DNA from: Sulfitobacter marinus
GTDB taxonomy: Bacteria; Pseudomonadota; Alphaproteobacteria; Rhodobacterales; Rhodobacteraceae
Assembly: GCF_900116285.1 (NCBI RefSeq)
Contig: NZ_FPAJ01000003.1
Coordinates: 248,001 to 312,000 of the forward strand
Length of the DNA stretch: 64,000 nucleotides
Direction: 5' to 3'
In this document: positions 47,415 to 56,870 of the stretch, piece after piece
Layout of the letters: every line of letters starts with the position of its first letter
Position numbering within the stretch: position 1 is the stretch's first letter
The notes under the pieces: generated by a model
Database searches by the model: none
What the model was told of the DNA's origin: nothing
What the model saw: the letters and a program-made list of their open reading frames with translations, nothing else
Position numbers and translations under genes: made by a program

Positions 47415-48593
47415 TTAGGCCGGGGACATTCCACGCAGGCGTTCCGATCTGCGGCGCAGCAGTTCAACCACCGTCAGCAAGCAGATCGAGATGGCCACCA
47501 GAATCGTGGCGACCGCCAGGATGGTCGGGCTGATCTGTTCACGCAGGCCCGTGAACATTTGCCACGGCAGAGTTTTTTGACCAGCCGAGCCGACGAAGAG
47601 GACCACGACGACTTCGTCGAATGAGGTGATGAAGGCAAAGAGACCGCCCGAGATCACACCCGGCAGGATCAGTGGCATTTGCACGCGGAAGAATGTTGTG
47701 ACCGGGTTTGCGCCCATGTTTGCCGCCGCTCGGGTAAGTGAGCGGTCAAAGCCCACGAGGGTCGCTGTGACGGTAATGATCACGAACGGGATGCCAAGTG
47801 CGGCGTGGGCGAGAACCACGCCCAGATAGGTGCCTTGCAGGCCAACGCGGCTGTAGAAGAAGTACATGCCTGCCGCAGAAATGATCAACGGTACAATCAT
47901 TGGCGAAATCAGGATTGCCATGATGGCACGGCGGAAGGGGACGTGCTGCTGGCTAAGCCCGATTGCAGCGAGCGTACCGAAGGAGACAGAGAGGAATGTC
48001 GCTGCCGGTGCGATCTTGATCGAATTCAAAACGGCACCTTGCCAGTCGGAGCTGTTAAAGAAATCGCGGTAGTGTTTGAGCGAGTAACCAGCCGGATCAA
48101 AGCTGAGCATCTCGGGGGTAAAGGTGAAGAAATTTTCGGCGTTGAAGCTAAGCGGCATCACCACCAGAATTGGCGTGATGAGGAAGATAAAAATTGCCCC
48201 GCAGATCACCCGAAATGCAAAATGCCACAGAACCTGACCGGGGGTCAGATAGGGTGCCACTCTGGCGCGGTAACGTCCCTCGTAGAGCCAAAAGCTGAAC
48301 CAGCTAAAGAACCATCCAAAGGCTGCGCCGATGATCAGGCCGGGAATGCCGGCTGCGAAATATCCCACGATCGCAACGATGACCGTGGTGGCCCAGCGGC
48401 CCAGCTTTTCGTTTTTGACGATCTGGGTGAGCAGAAACGCCAATGCGCCAGCGATAATGGCACCGACGATGACGCCCATGAAACCGCTGCCGTTGGCAGT
48501 GCCAACGAAGAGGCCTGCAATGGCCCCTGCGGCTGCCACCACGGGCACATAGAATGAAACGGGTTTGCGAGAGATTGGTGTGAGTGCGACCAT
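47415..48593 (-). CDS. Polyamine-type ABC importer permease (PotC-like) with N-terminal membrane extension
   Basis: The 392-residue protein has a PotC/PotI-type permease core (about 125-385) with the EAA-like loop LTRAAANMGANPVTTFFRVQMPLILPGV near residue 300. It is preceded by about 115 extra residues with four hydrophobic, glycine-rich segments (for example GAIAGLFVGTANGSGFMGVI). PotC is normally about 260-280 residues, so this is an unusual extension. It starts 4 bases after the stop of the upstream permease gene and belongs to one operon with a solute-binding protein and an ATPase. Substrate: a polyamine or related cation, by family only. Confidence 0.87.
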   Translation of the reverse strand: MVALTPISRKPVSFYVPVVAAAGAIAGLFVGTANGSGFMGVIVGAIIAGALAFLLTQIVKNEKLGRWATTVIVAIVGYFAAGIPGLIIGAAFGWFFSWFSFWLYEGRYRARVAPYLTPGQVLWHFAFRVICGAIFIFLITPILVVMPLSFNAENFFTFTPEMLSFDPAGYSLKHYRDFFNSSDWQGAVLNSIKIAPAATFLSVSFGTLAAIGLSQQHVPFRRAIMAILISPMIVPLIISAAGMYFFYSRVGLQGTYLGVVLAHAALGIPFVIITVTATLVGFDRSLTRAAANMGANPVTTFFRVQMPLILPGVISGGLFAFITSFDEVVVVLFVGSAGQKTLPWQMFTGLREQISPTILAVATILVAISICLLTVVELLRRRSERLRGMSPA

Positions 48594-48597
48594 GTCC

Positions 48598-50295
48598 TTA
48601 GCCCCCCAGTTTCACGTTATCGATGCCGACGATTTTGTCATAGGCATAGTAGAGGCCCAGAACGACCGCGAGCAGGATGGCACCCAACGCCGCCGCCAGA
48701 CCCCAGTTCAGAGAGCTGGAAATGTGATAGGCAATGCGGTTGGAGATGAATGTACCGGTTCTGCCGCCAACGATCTCGGGTGTGATGTAATAGCCGATCG
48801 ACAGGATAAACACGAGGATCGACCCGGCCCCGATACCCGGCACAGATTGCGGGAAGTAGACCCGCCAGAAGGCTGTCCAATTGGTCGCCCCCAGCGATTT
48901 CGCGGCACGCAAGTAGCTGGGCGGTACGGTTTTCATCACCGAATACAAAGGCAAGATCATGAAGGGCAGCAAGATATGCGTCATCGCGATAATCGTGCCT
49001 GTCTGGTTGTTGATCAGCGCCAGCCGGCTATCATCGGCGACAACACCCAGCCAGACCAGCGTGTCATTGATGACCCCTTGTTGTTGCAGCATGACCTTCC
49101 AAGCGGAGGTGCGCACGAGGAGCGATGTCCAGAACGGCAACAGAACAAGGATCATCAGCAGGTTCGCGGTGCGTGCGGGCAGGTTGGCCAAGATCCAGCC
49201 GATAGGGTAGCCCAACAAAATGCAGCTAAGTGTAATGCAGACCGACATGAACAGGGTGCGCTTGAACAGGGTCCAGTAGATGCGTTCGTCTTCTGGGCGC
49301 AGGGCCGGGCCATCGGGGGTCTTTTGCATGTCCACGGCATTCAGGAAGTACCCGTTGGTGAACTTTGGGCTGTAGGTCGCAATGGTTTGCCAGATCGGCA
49401 GTTCCACCCAGTCTTTGTCGATATCAGCAAAGGCGTCCATGTAATCGACTGTGGCAAAGCTTGGCGCGGCTGCGGCGGCTTCGGCCAGTTCGGTGGCACC
49501 GGGGCCAGCATAGGTGGCCACTTGTTCGGCGGTGGGGCCGGTTAGATCATCATAGAAGGCGGAATAGATCAGCGGCCATGGGTCTTCTTTGTACAGGTTA
49601 TCTTCGTCCTCATTCTGGACGAAATCGGCAAAGATCGAATAGTAGTCAGCTGTTTGTGGTAGGATATCGGCAATACCGTCACGCATTTCAAAAGGTGGCT
49701 GCGCGTCGCCTGATGCTTTCTTCCAGTCGTTCATGGCGGCAAGCCACGCGTCAGACCCCAGAACATCGTTCCAGTTTTCACCCTTTTTCCAAAAGGCGTT
49801 CAGGTCTTCGAACTGGTCTTGGTAAACCTCACCGATGTCATCAACGCCGCGGCCTGATTTGCGGAACAAGGACGACGCACCGGTCAGTTCATAGTTAAGA
49901 CGGGACCCCAGACGGGTGTGCAATTTGCGTTCCTGGGCGACATAGATGTCTTGGTACAGCGATTTATACACGGTCTGATCGGGTAGCTCGCCGCCTTCAC
50001 TGTCCCAGTTTTTCAACTCGGTTGTTGTGCGGGGCAGGGTATCTTGGACGATCTGGTTTTCCACCGACCGAAACAGCATATCCGCGATTGGTGCAATGAA
50101 CGTGACCAACACAAAGATCAGCAAAGGCGCGATGAGCAAAAGCGCGCTGATTTTTTGGCGGCGTAATGCGCGGTTCAGGCTGCGCTTGAGCGGTGTGCCA
50201 TCGGCGGCAAGCATTGGGCCGGTGTATTCATCTTCGGCGCGTTCCGCCGCAAGGGCAGAATTTGGTGCTGTGGTCGCGTTGTTTGCATCGCTCAT
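48598..50295 (-). CDS. Polyamine-type ABC importer permease (PotB-like) with large periplasmic insertion
   Basis: The 565-residue protein is almost twice the size of PotB/PotH. TM1 lies at about 49-71 (ISALLLIAPLLIFVLVTFIA). About 270 polar, acidic residues follow before TM2 at about 345-370 (SVCITLSCILLGYPIGWILA), then the usual permease core with the EAA loop YLRAAKSLGATNWTAFWRVY near 465. The insertion contains many Trp, Tyr and Asp residues and would lie in the periplasm, where it could contact the binding protein. No domain is recognised in it. It is part of the operon binding protein-PotB-PotC. Confidence 0.87.
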   Translation of the reverse strand: MSDANNATTAPNSALAAERAEDEYTGPMLAADGTPLKRSLNRALRRQKISALLLIAPLLIFVLVTFIAPIADMLFRSVENQIVQDTLPRTTTELKNWDSEGGELPDQTVYKSLYQDIYVAQERKLHTRLGSRLNYELTGASSLFRKSGRGVDDIGEVYQDQFEDLNAFWKKGENWNDVLGSDAWLAAMNDWKKASGDAQPPFEMRDGIADILPQTADYYSIFADFVQNEDEDNLYKEDPWPLIYSAFYDDLTGPTAEQVATYAGPGATELAEAAAAAPSFATVDYMDAFADIDKDWVELPIWQTIATYSPKFTNGYFLNAVDMQKTPDGPALRPEDERIYWTLFKRTLFMSVCITLSCILLGYPIGWILANLPARTANLLMILVLLPFWTSLLVRTSAWKVMLQQQGVINDTLVWLGVVADDSRLALINNQTGTIIAMTHILLPFMILPLYSVMKTVPPSYLRAAKSLGATNWTAFWRVYFPQSVPGIGAGSILVFILSIGYYITPEIVGGRTGTFISNRIAYHISSSLNWGLAAALGAILLAVVLGLYYAYDKIVGIDNVKLGG

Positions 50296-50356
50296 ATCGG
50301 CCCCATGGGGTTGGATCGTCGTGAAAATCGGAAAAAGGTATAAACGTTTTGGGGGT

Positions 50357-50381
50357 GGAGAGGGCCAAGCTGGCCCCCTCC
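50357..50381 (-). repeat. Inverted repeat between binding-protein and permease genes
   Basis: GGAGAGGGCCA (50357-50367) and TGGCCCCCTCC (50371-50381) pair with one mismatch around a 3-base loop. There is no U-tract. Such stem-loops after a binding-protein gene usually protect its mRNA and raise its expression over the permease genes. Confidence 0.55.
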
Positions 50382-50399
50382 CGTTTGGTTTTTAGAGGC

Positions 50400-51515
50400 T
50401 TATTGCGCCAACCATGCCTGGAACTTCGCGTCGATATCGTCGCGGTAGTCTGCCCAGAACTCGTAGTTATAGAGGAACGTGTTTTGAGCATTCGCTGGAT
50501 CGGTTGGCATGTGTGGTGCCATGTCGATGCCCATGTCTGCGTGCTGACCCACCAAAGGAGCGGAGGACAAACGGGCAGGACCGTAGCTGATGTATTTGGA
50601 CTGATCGGCCAAGCGCTGTGTGTCTGTCGCGAATTTCACAAAGTCCATGACGCGGGCCAGACGGTCATCTGGCAGGCCTGCTGGAATGATCCAACCGTCA
50701 AGGTCAAACACCTGAGCGTCCCAAAGCATTGCAACGGGTTGCTTTTGCTCTTCGATCACGCTGAACAGACGGCCGTTGTAGGTGGAACCCATAACGATTT
50801 CGCCATCGGCCAACAGCTGAGGCGTGTCAGCGCCAGCGGACCACCAGATCACGTCGTCTTTGATGGTGTCCAGTTTGGCCAGTGCCTTTTCCTGACCTTC
50901 TGGTGTGGCCAGAACGTCATATACGTCGGCCTTGTCAACGCCGTCACAAAGCAGAGCCCATTCCATGTTGTTGATTGGACGCTTTTCCAAGGCACGCTTG
51001 CCTGGGTATGCGTCGGTATCAAATACGTCACAGATTTTCGTGGGAGGCGTGTCGCCTACCATGTCTGTGCGGTAGCCGAATGTGGTCGAGTAAACGATTT
51101 GTGGGATAAAGCAGTCGCTGACCAGCAGATCGCCAAAGTCGTCGGATGCGGATGTGCCATCGGGTGCTGCGGCCAGCACTTCGTCGGCATCGATTTCCAT
51201 GGCAAGGCCTTCGTCACACAGACGAATGGCATCTGCCGCTACGACGTCGACCAGATCCCATGTTACGTTGCCAGCTTCGTTCATGGCGCGCAGTTTGGCC
51301 ACGGCTTCAGCCGAGCTTTCGTCCCAAACGGCTGTCACGTCGGGGTGCATTTCCAGATAGGGCTGAACATATGCTTTATCTTGGCTGGCTTGGTATGCGC
51401 CACCCCAGGAAACAAGTGTCATCTCTTTGGCCATGTTGCCGTGTGCATCGGCAAAGGCCAATGTACCAGCGCCAACAATCGCAGAAGAAGCGAGTAGCGT
51501 TGTTGTAAATTTCAT
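50400..51515 (-). CDS. Polyamine-type ABC importer solute-binding protein (PotD/F family)
   Basis: The 371-residue protein has a signal peptide (MKFTTTLLASSAIVGAGTLA, cleavage after FADA near residue 23) and the type-2 binding-protein pattern of COG0687: WGGAYQASQDKAYVQPYL near 35, VVWDESSAEAVAKL-like strand, GSTYNGRLFSVIEEQ near 245. Five or more aspartates and tryptophans that could line a polyamine pocket are present, but the pocket residues of PotD/PotF are not all matched. The ATG at 51515 is chosen over one five codons earlier, next to a GGGAG ribosome site. Ligand uncertain. Confidence 0.86.
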   Translation of the reverse strand: MKFTTTLLASSAIVGAGTLAFADAHGNMAKEMTLVSWGGAYQASQDKAYVQPYLEMHPDVTAVWDESSAEAVAKLRAMNEAGNVTWDLVDVVAADAIRLCDEGLAMEIDADEVLAAAPDGTSASDDFGDLLVSDCFIPQIVYSTTFGYRTDMVGDTPPTKICDVFDTDAYPGKRALEKRPINNMEWALLCDGVDKADVYDVLATPEGQEKALAKLDTIKDDVIWWSAGADTPQLLADGEIVMGSTYNGRLFSVIEEQKQPVAMLWDAQVFDLDGWIIPAGLPDDRLARVMDFVKFATDTQRLADQSKYISYGPARLSSAPLVGQHADMGIDMAPHMPTDPANAQNTFLYNYEFWADYRDDIDAKFQAWLAQ

Positions 51516-51626
51516 TAGATAGTCTCCCAACTATTGCCCGTTTAGTTCTTGAGGATGTGATAACGGGCTTAACCACAGCCTCTTGGTGTGCGACCCTAAA
51601 TAAGGGCCGCAGTCCGTCTCTTGACC

Positions 51627-52727
51627 TTAAGCGTCAAGCGCACGGCAATCCTCTGCCAGCCAACCGATTTCGATTTGTTGGCCCGGCTTCAAGCGCACCT
51701 GATCGGGTGCGTTGCGGGTTTTGATAATAAAGTTGTCGGTGCCTGCGACGCGCAGCCGGGTGCGAAAAATGTCGCCCATATAGACGAATTCAAGCACTTC
51801 GGCTTTCAGTGTGTGCGCGCCATCTGGCATGCGATCTTTGTTAAATTCAACGCGTTCCGGGCGGATCGATACGCGGGTGCGTTCGCCGGCTTGGGTCACG
51901 TTGATCGGTTTGGCCTCAATCAGGCCGCCACCGTCCAGCTGCACCAGACAGGTGCCGCCTTTAATCTCTTTTACCACGCCTTCCAGCGTGTTGTTTTCGC
52001 CGATGAACTGCGCGACGAAGCTGTTTTCGGGCTCTTCATACAGCAAATCTGGCGGGGCCAGTTGCTGGATGCGACCGTTCTCAAACACGGCAACCCGGTC
52101 TGACATTGTCAGCGCTTCGGTTTGGTCATGGGTCACGTAAACCACGGTGATGCCCAATTCGTGGGCAAGATGCGTGATTTCAAACTGCAAGGTTTCGCGC
52201 AGTTGTTTGTCCAAGGCACCAAGCGGTTCATCCATCAAGACGAGTTCGGGTTCAAACACCAAGGCGCGGGCCAAGGCCACACGTTGCTGTTGACCACCAG
52301 AAAGCTGGGCAGGGCGGCGACCGCCAAAGTCACCCATCTGCACACGGTCCAGCGCGATCTTTACCTTTTCTTCGCGGTCGGACTTGCCCATTTTGCGAAC
52401 TTCGAGCGGGAAGGAGAGGTTTTCGGCAACCGTCATATGCGGGAACAACGCATAGTTTTGAAACACCATGCCAATGCCGCGCTTGTGTGGCGGGATGTTG
52501 TTGATCGATTTCCCATCAAGGCGAATATCGCCGTGGGTGGCTGTTTCAAACCCGGCCAGCATCATCAAGCAAGTCGTCTTGCCCGACCCCGATGGCCCTA
52601 GCATTGTCAGAAATTCGCCCTTTGGCATGGATAGGTTCAGGTCTTTGACGACAAGATTTTCACCGTCATAGCTTTTCTGCACGCGTTCGAATTCGACAAA
52701 CGCATTTGTTGCTGAAGTATCTGCCAA
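51627..52727 (-). CDS. Polyamine-type ABC importer ATPase (PotA-like)
   Basis: The 366-residue protein has Walker A GPSGSGKTT (near residue 41), signature LSGGQQQRVALARALV (near 142), Walker B ELVLMDEPLGALD and the switch His in YVTHDQTEAL. A C-terminal TOBE-type domain (about 245-360) is also present. It is the energy subunit of the transporter whose binding protein begins 111 bases downstream. It is the first gene of the operon. The PotA/PotG family is assigned by the operon and by the long C-terminal domain. Confidence 0.93.
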   Translation of the reverse strand: MADTSATNAFVEFERVQKSYDGENLVVKDLNLSMPKGEFLTMLGPSGSGKTTCLMMLAGFETATHGDIRLDGKSINNIPPHKRGIGMVFQNYALFPHMTVAENLSFPLEVRKMGKSDREEKVKIALDRVQMGDFGGRRPAQLSGGQQQRVALARALVFEPELVLMDEPLGALDKQLRETLQFEITHLAHELGITVVYVTHDQTEALTMSDRVAVFENGRIQQLAPPDLLYEEPENSFVAQFIGENNTLEGVVKEIKGGTCLVQLDGGGLIEAKPINVTQAGERTRVSIRPERVEFNKDRMPDGAHTLKAEVLEFVYMGDIFRTRLRVAGTDNFIIKTRNAPDQVRLKPGQQIEIGWLAEDCRALDA

Positions 52728-52980
52728 AAGCTGGCTCCCCGTTTATTTTGACGTTCATGCGCCCTTGTTGGCAGAAAGTTAAAACCGTCCGGGTTGTGGT
52801 TTGCAACCAATTATCACGGGTTTGATGGAAAACCGTACAATTACAGGACAAATTCCTGCAAATTTGGCAAATTCAGTTGATATGACTGCGGATTAGGCAT
52901 GTTCGGTTTCGTTATTTCATTGCTGCTGTCGAAAAGCTGGACCAAGCTGTTTTTTGATATGTTGTTTAAGGATACCCATA
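52728..52980. other. Divergent control region between potA-like and doeA-like genes
   Basis: Gene-free. It holds three CAAATT repeats at 52849, 52859 and 52868 (spacing 10 and 9 bases, about one DNA turn). These could be sites for a regulator of either divergent transcript. No terminator is seen. Confidence 0.4.
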
Positions 52981-54162
52981 ATGCCCGCCATCGACCTTCC
53001 ATTTTCACCAATAGAATATAGCCGTCGTCTTGAGCTGGTGCGCAGCGAGATGGCGGTGCGAAACTTGGACGCCTTGTTTGTGACGGACCCCAGCAATCAG
53101 GCGTGGCTGACTGGGTATGACGGATGGTCATTTTATGTGCATCAGGGCGTCATCGTCTTGCCAGACGCCGATCCGATTTGGTGGGGCCGTAACCAAGACA
53201 CCAATGGCGCGTTGCGAACGGTGTGGATGGATGCCGATTCTGTGCGGGGCTACGCAGACGGTTTTGTGCAATCTACCGAACGACACCCGATGCAGGATCT
53301 TGCGGTTCATCTGGCCGCCGCCGGGGTAGAGGCGGGGCGCATCGGCGTCGAAATGGACAACTACTATTATTCTGCCAAGGCGCATGCATCGCTGTGCGAA
53401 AGCTTGCCAAAGGCGCAAGTGGTTGATGCGACTGCTTTGGTGAACTGGAAACGGGGGATTAAATCCGAACCGGAATTGGCATTCATGCGCAAAGCGGCGT
53501 TGATTTCGGAAAAGATCGTTGATGGGTTGATCGAACGGGTTGAACCGGGCGTGCCCAAAAACGAAATCGTCGCCGAGATTTACCGCGATGCAATTCGAGG
53601 TGTTGACGGGGCATGGGGCGACTACCCGGCGATTGTCCCGCTTTTGCCGTCTGGTTCTGACGCAGCCGCGCCGCATTTGACATGGGATGGCAGACCCTTT
53701 GCGACGGGCGAGGCGACATTCTTTGAGATTTCAGGGTGCTATCGCCGATATCATGCACCGTTTTGCCGGACGCTTTTCCTTGGCACACCGCCTGATTTCC
53801 TGAAACGGGCAGAGGCGGCATTGATCGAAGGGTTGGAAGCCGGGTTGGACAAAGCCCGCGCCGGCAACCGTGCCTGCGATGTTGCAAATGCATTGGCGGC
53901 GCCGCTGGAGAAGGCAGGGATCGAACGGGGCGCGCGCTGCGGCTATCCCATCGGCCTGAGCTATCCACCGGATTGGGGCGAACGCACGATATCGCTGCGC
54001 GCCGAGGATGAAACCGTGCTTGAGCCGAACATGACCTTCCATTTTATGCCCGGTCTTTGGATGAAGGATTGGGGGATCGAGATCACCGAAAGCATCCGCA
54101 TTCGCGAGGATGGTGCTGCCGAGACGTTCTGCAACAGACCCCGGCAGATGTTCGTCAAATGA
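52981..54162 (+). CDS. doeA: DoeA-type ectoine hydrolase-like M24-family protein
   Basis: The 393-residue creatinase/aminopeptidase-P-fold protein has AWLTGYDGWSFYVHQ near residue 40, GDYPAIVPLLPSGSDAAAPH near 213, FFEISGCYRRYHAPFCRT near 245 and GYPIGLSYPPDWGERT near 321. These match my recollection of DoeA (ectoine hydrolase) closely. Most M24 metal ligands are replaced (E and H/A where D and D are expected), as in creatinase and DoeA. In that pathway DoeA opens ectoine to N-acetyl-diaminobutyrate. The next gene, overlapping by ATGA, is an M20 deacetylase rather than DoeB. The substrate here is inferred, so the symbol is tentative. Confidence 0.78.
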   Translation: MPAIDLPFSPIEYSRRLELVRSEMAVRNLDALFVTDPSNQAWLTGYDGWSFYVHQGVIVLPDADPIWWGRNQDTNGALRTVWMDADSVRGYADGFVQSTERHPMQDLAVHLAAAGVEAGRIGVEMDNYYYSAKAHASLCESLPKAQVVDATALVNWKRGIKSEPELAFMRKAALISEKIVDGLIERVEPGVPKNEIVAEIYRDAIRGVDGAWGDYPAIVPLLPSGSDAAAPHLTWDGRPFATGEATFFEISGCYRRYHAPFCRTLFLGTPPDFLKRAEAALIEGLEAGLDKARAGNRACDVANALAAPLEKAGIERGARCGYPIGLSYPPDWGERTISLRAEDETVLEPNMTFHFMPGLWMKDWGIEITESIRIREDGAAETFCNRPRQMFVK

Positions 54163-55313
54163 CGCTGCAAGCCACCGTTGATCTGCTGGACCGGCTGATC
54201 GCGTATCCGACTGTTTCAACCGATAGCAATCTTGAACTGATCATCGACCTGTCCGGCAGGCTGCAATCGCTGGGCGCGCGAACACATATCTTTGGCGATG
54301 AAACCGGGTCAAAGGCGACGTTATTCGGATCATTGGGGCCGGATGTGCCGGGCGGCGTGTTGCTGTCGGGGCATTCCGATGTGGTGCCGGTGACCGATCA
54401 GGATTGGTCTAGCGATCCGTTCCAGATGCGTCAGGCCGACGGGCTGCTTTACGGCCGTGGCACCTGCGACATGAAGGGATTCATCGCGGCAACTGTGGTG
54501 ATGGCGGAACACTATGCCACGCTGCCGCTGAAACGCCCCGTGCATTTCGCGTTTACCTATGACGAGGAAACCGGATGTCTGGGCGCGCAGGCATTGATAC
54601 CCGAGCTGAACCGCCTTGGCATCAAGCCCGACATCGCCATCATTGGCGAGCCGACCGAGATGCGCGTGATTGAGGGGCATAAAGGCTGCTGTGAATATAC
54701 CACGCGGTTTGAGGGGCTTGAGGGGCACGGGTCCTCCCCCGATCTGGGTGTGAATGCTGCCGAGTATGCGGTGCGCTATGTCACCCGGCTCATGGCGCTG
54801 CGCGAGGATTTGCGCGCGCGGGTCCCCGAGGGCAGCCGATTTGATCCACCCTATACCACGATCAACATTGGCGGAATTCGTGGCGGGCATGCGCATAATG
54901 TGATCGTCGGCAAGGCCGAGGTCGATTGGGAGTTCCGCCCGGTGCAGACGCGCGATTTGCGTTTCGTCAAAGAAACGATGGAAGCGTTTATCGAACAGGA
55001 TTTGCTGCCGCAAATGCGGGCGGTGTACCCTCAGGCCGATATCTCGACCGAGACATTGGGCGAGGTCGTGGGCCTTGAGCCGATGAGCGAAAACGCCGCG
55101 CGTGACCTTGTGGCGGGGCTGGTCGGCGCGAACGGCGCTGATGTTGTCCCATTTGGGACCGAAGCAGGTCTGTTTCAGCAAATGGGCATGGATGTGGTCG
55201 TTTGCGGGCCGGGCTCAATCGCGCAGGCGCATAAGCCCGATGAATTCGTCAGCATTGATCAGCTCGAAAGCTGTCTTGGTATGTTGGAACGTCTTGGTCA
55301 GAAGTTGGTGTAG
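54159..55313 (+). CDS. M20 deacetylase (acetylornithine deacetylase ArgE-like)
   Basis: The 384-residue M20 metallopeptidase has LLSGHSDVVPVTDQDWSSDP (metal His/Asp near residue 70), YGRGTCDMKGF near 105, TYDEETGCLGAQ (catalytic Glu near 135), a regulatory region GIRGGHAHNVIVGK and a late metal histidine in GSIAQAHKPDEF near 358. These are typical of ArgE-type N-acetylornithine deacetylases. It overlaps the DoeA-like gene by four bases, so N-acetyl-diaminobutyrate is a plausible substrate in place of DoeB, but acetylornithine is possible. Confidence 0.85.
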   Translation: MTLQATVDLLDRLIAYPTVSTDSNLELIIDLSGRLQSLGARTHIFGDETGSKATLFGSLGPDVPGGVLLSGHSDVVPVTDQDWSSDPFQMRQADGLLYGRGTCDMKGFIAATVVMAEHYATLPLKRPVHFAFTYDEETGCLGAQALIPELNRLGIKPDIAIIGEPTEMRVIEGHKGCCEYTTRFEGLEGHGSSPDLGVNAAEYAVRYVTRLMALREDLRARVPEGSRFDPPYTTINIGGIRGGHAHNVIVGKAEVDWEFRPVQTRDLRFVKETMEAFIEQDLLPQMRAVYPQADISTETLGEVVGLEPMSENAARDLVAGLVGANGADVVPFGTEAGLFQQMGMDVVVCGPGSIAQAHKPDEFVSIDQLESCLGMLERLGQKLV

Positions 55314-55337
55314 GGGCGCAAGGACATCCCGCGCCCC
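55313..55337. terminator. GC-rich hairpin at the convergent M20/aminotransferase junction
   Basis: GGGGCGC (55313-55319) pairs with GCGCCCC (55331-55337) around an 11-base loop. No U-tract follows on either strand, so the strength of termination is uncertain. Confidence 0.5.
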
Positions 55338-55346
55338 GAATGCCGT

Positions 55347-56777
55347 TTAACCCAAAGGCGAGTCAGCGTCGTGGATGTGGTCTTCGGCTGCATGAAAAAG
55401 ATTTTCATCCTTGAGCGCGGTATAGGTTTCATCCAGCGCTTTCGTGGCGCGGGTCATGAAGGTGCCGATTTCCTCGGGTGTGATGACCAGCGGTGGGGAA
55501 ATGATCATCCGGTCGCCCACGTGACGCATGACCAGATTATTGGCAAAGCAGCGTTCGCGGCACATATAGCCGACAGTGCCTGCAGCCCCTGCGAATTTCG
55601 ACCGCGTTTCCTTGCGTGGGCTCAGGGGCAGGGATGCCATCATGCCCGATACATTAACGCCGCCCACAAGCGGATGCTCGGCCAGTTTGTCCAACCCTTC
55701 CTGTAGGGCGGGTGCAGCCACGTTATTCACGTGATCTAGGATTTTTTCATCTTGCATGATACGCAGGTTTTCCAGCGCGACGGCGGAACAAACCGGATGA
55801 CCGGAATAAGTGTAGCCGTGGTTGAATTCGCCCGAACCGATCACTTCGGCGATTTCATCACATACAATCGACCCGCCGATGGGCTGATAGCCAGAGCTGA
55901 GGCCTTTGGCGATTGTCATGATATGCGGTTTGATCCCCATGGTTTGCGAGCCGAACCAATTGCCTGTGCGACCGAACCCGCAGATCACCTCGTCAGCGAT
56001 GATCAGAACATCGTATTTATCGCAAATGCGTTGGATTTCCGGCCAGTAGGTGCTGGGGGGCACGATAACCCCGCCAGCCCCTTGGACGGGTTCACCGATA
56101 AAGGCCGCGACATTGTCTGCACCCAGTTCAAGAATTTTCGCCTCAAGTTCCTGTGCGCGGGCAAGGCCGAATGCCTCGGGTGTTTGATCGCCGCCTTCGG
56201 CCCACCAATCGGGTTGATTGATGTGGTGGATGCCCGGGATCGGCATGCCGCCTTGTTCGTGCATATAGGTCATGCCGCCCAGCGACCCTGACCCCATCGA
56301 CGACCCGTGATAGGCGTTCTTGCGGCTGATGATGTGCGATTTCTCGGGTTTGTCCTTCATCGCCCAATAGGTGCGCACCATACGGATGTTGGTATCGTTT
56401 GCCTCGGACCCGGAGCCGGCAAAGAACACGTGGTTCAGATCACCGGGGGCGAGCTTTGCGATTTCTGTGGCCAAGGCGATTGCCGGTACATGGGATGTCA
56501 TGAAGAACGTGTTGTAATAGTTCAGCTCAAGCATCTGGCGCGCGGCGACGTCGGCCATTTCCTGACGGCCATAGCCAATGTTCACACACCAAAGCCCCGC
56601 CATCCCATCGAGGATTTCATTCCCTTCGCTGTCGGTCAGGAATACGCCTTTGGCCTTGGTGATGATCCGCGCGCCTTTTTCGGCCAATTCATCATTTGTG
56701 GTAAACGGGTGCATGTGATGCGCGGCGTCCAGCGCCTGCAATTCGGCAGTGGGCAAGTGGTTGGTGATGTAGGACAT
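55347..56777 (-). CDS. Class III aminotransferase, SpuC-like (putrescine-pyruvate)
   Basis: The 476-residue PLP enzyme opens with HHMHPFTTNDELAEKGARII and has GSGSEANDTNIRMVRTYWAM near residue 122, the DEVICGFGRTGNWFGSQ segment near 260 and the PLP lysine in TIAKGLSSGYQPIGGS near 289. These line up with SpuC-type putrescine-pyruvate aminotransferases as I remember them. The family also includes other omega-aminotransferases. It converts putrescine to 4-aminobutyraldehyde. It is separated from the GntR gene by 93 bases and has a decamer also found before potF. Confidence 0.87.
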   Translation of the reverse strand: MSYITNHLPTAELQALDAAHHMHPFTTNDELAEKGARIITKAKGVFLTDSEGNEILDGMAGLWCVNIGYGRQEMADVAARQMLELNYYNTFFMTSHVPAIALATEIAKLAPGDLNHVFFAGSGSEANDTNIRMVRTYWAMKDKPEKSHIISRKNAYHGSSMGSGSLGGMTYMHEQGGMPIPGIHHINQPDWWAEGGDQTPEAFGLARAQELEAKILELGADNVAAFIGEPVQGAGGVIVPPSTYWPEIQRICDKYDVLIIADEVICGFGRTGNWFGSQTMGIKPHIMTIAKGLSSGYQPIGGSIVCDEIAEVIGSGEFNHGYTYSGHPVCSAVALENLRIMQDEKILDHVNNVAAPALQEGLDKLAEHPLVGGVNVSGMMASLPLSPRKETRSKFAGAAGTVGYMCRERCFANNLVMRHVGDRMIISPPLVITPEEIGTFMTRATKALDETYTALKDENLFHAAEDHIHDADSPLG

Positions 56778-56822
56778 GTATATGCACCTCAGGAATGTAG
56801 GAGAACGGTTAAGCGCAGAATA

Positions 56823-56832
56823 TGATCAAATT
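56823..56832. promoter_or_regulatory. TGATCAAATT site upstream of the aminotransferase
   Basis: The decamer TGATCAAATT lies 46 bases upstream of the aminotransferase start and 39 bases beyond the GntR stop. The same decamer is present before potF at 57643-57652. It may be an operator for the GntR protein encoded between them. Confidence 0.45.
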
Positions 56833-56870
56833 ATGCGGAGTCAATCGAATCGGATTAAAACTGCGTTGTA

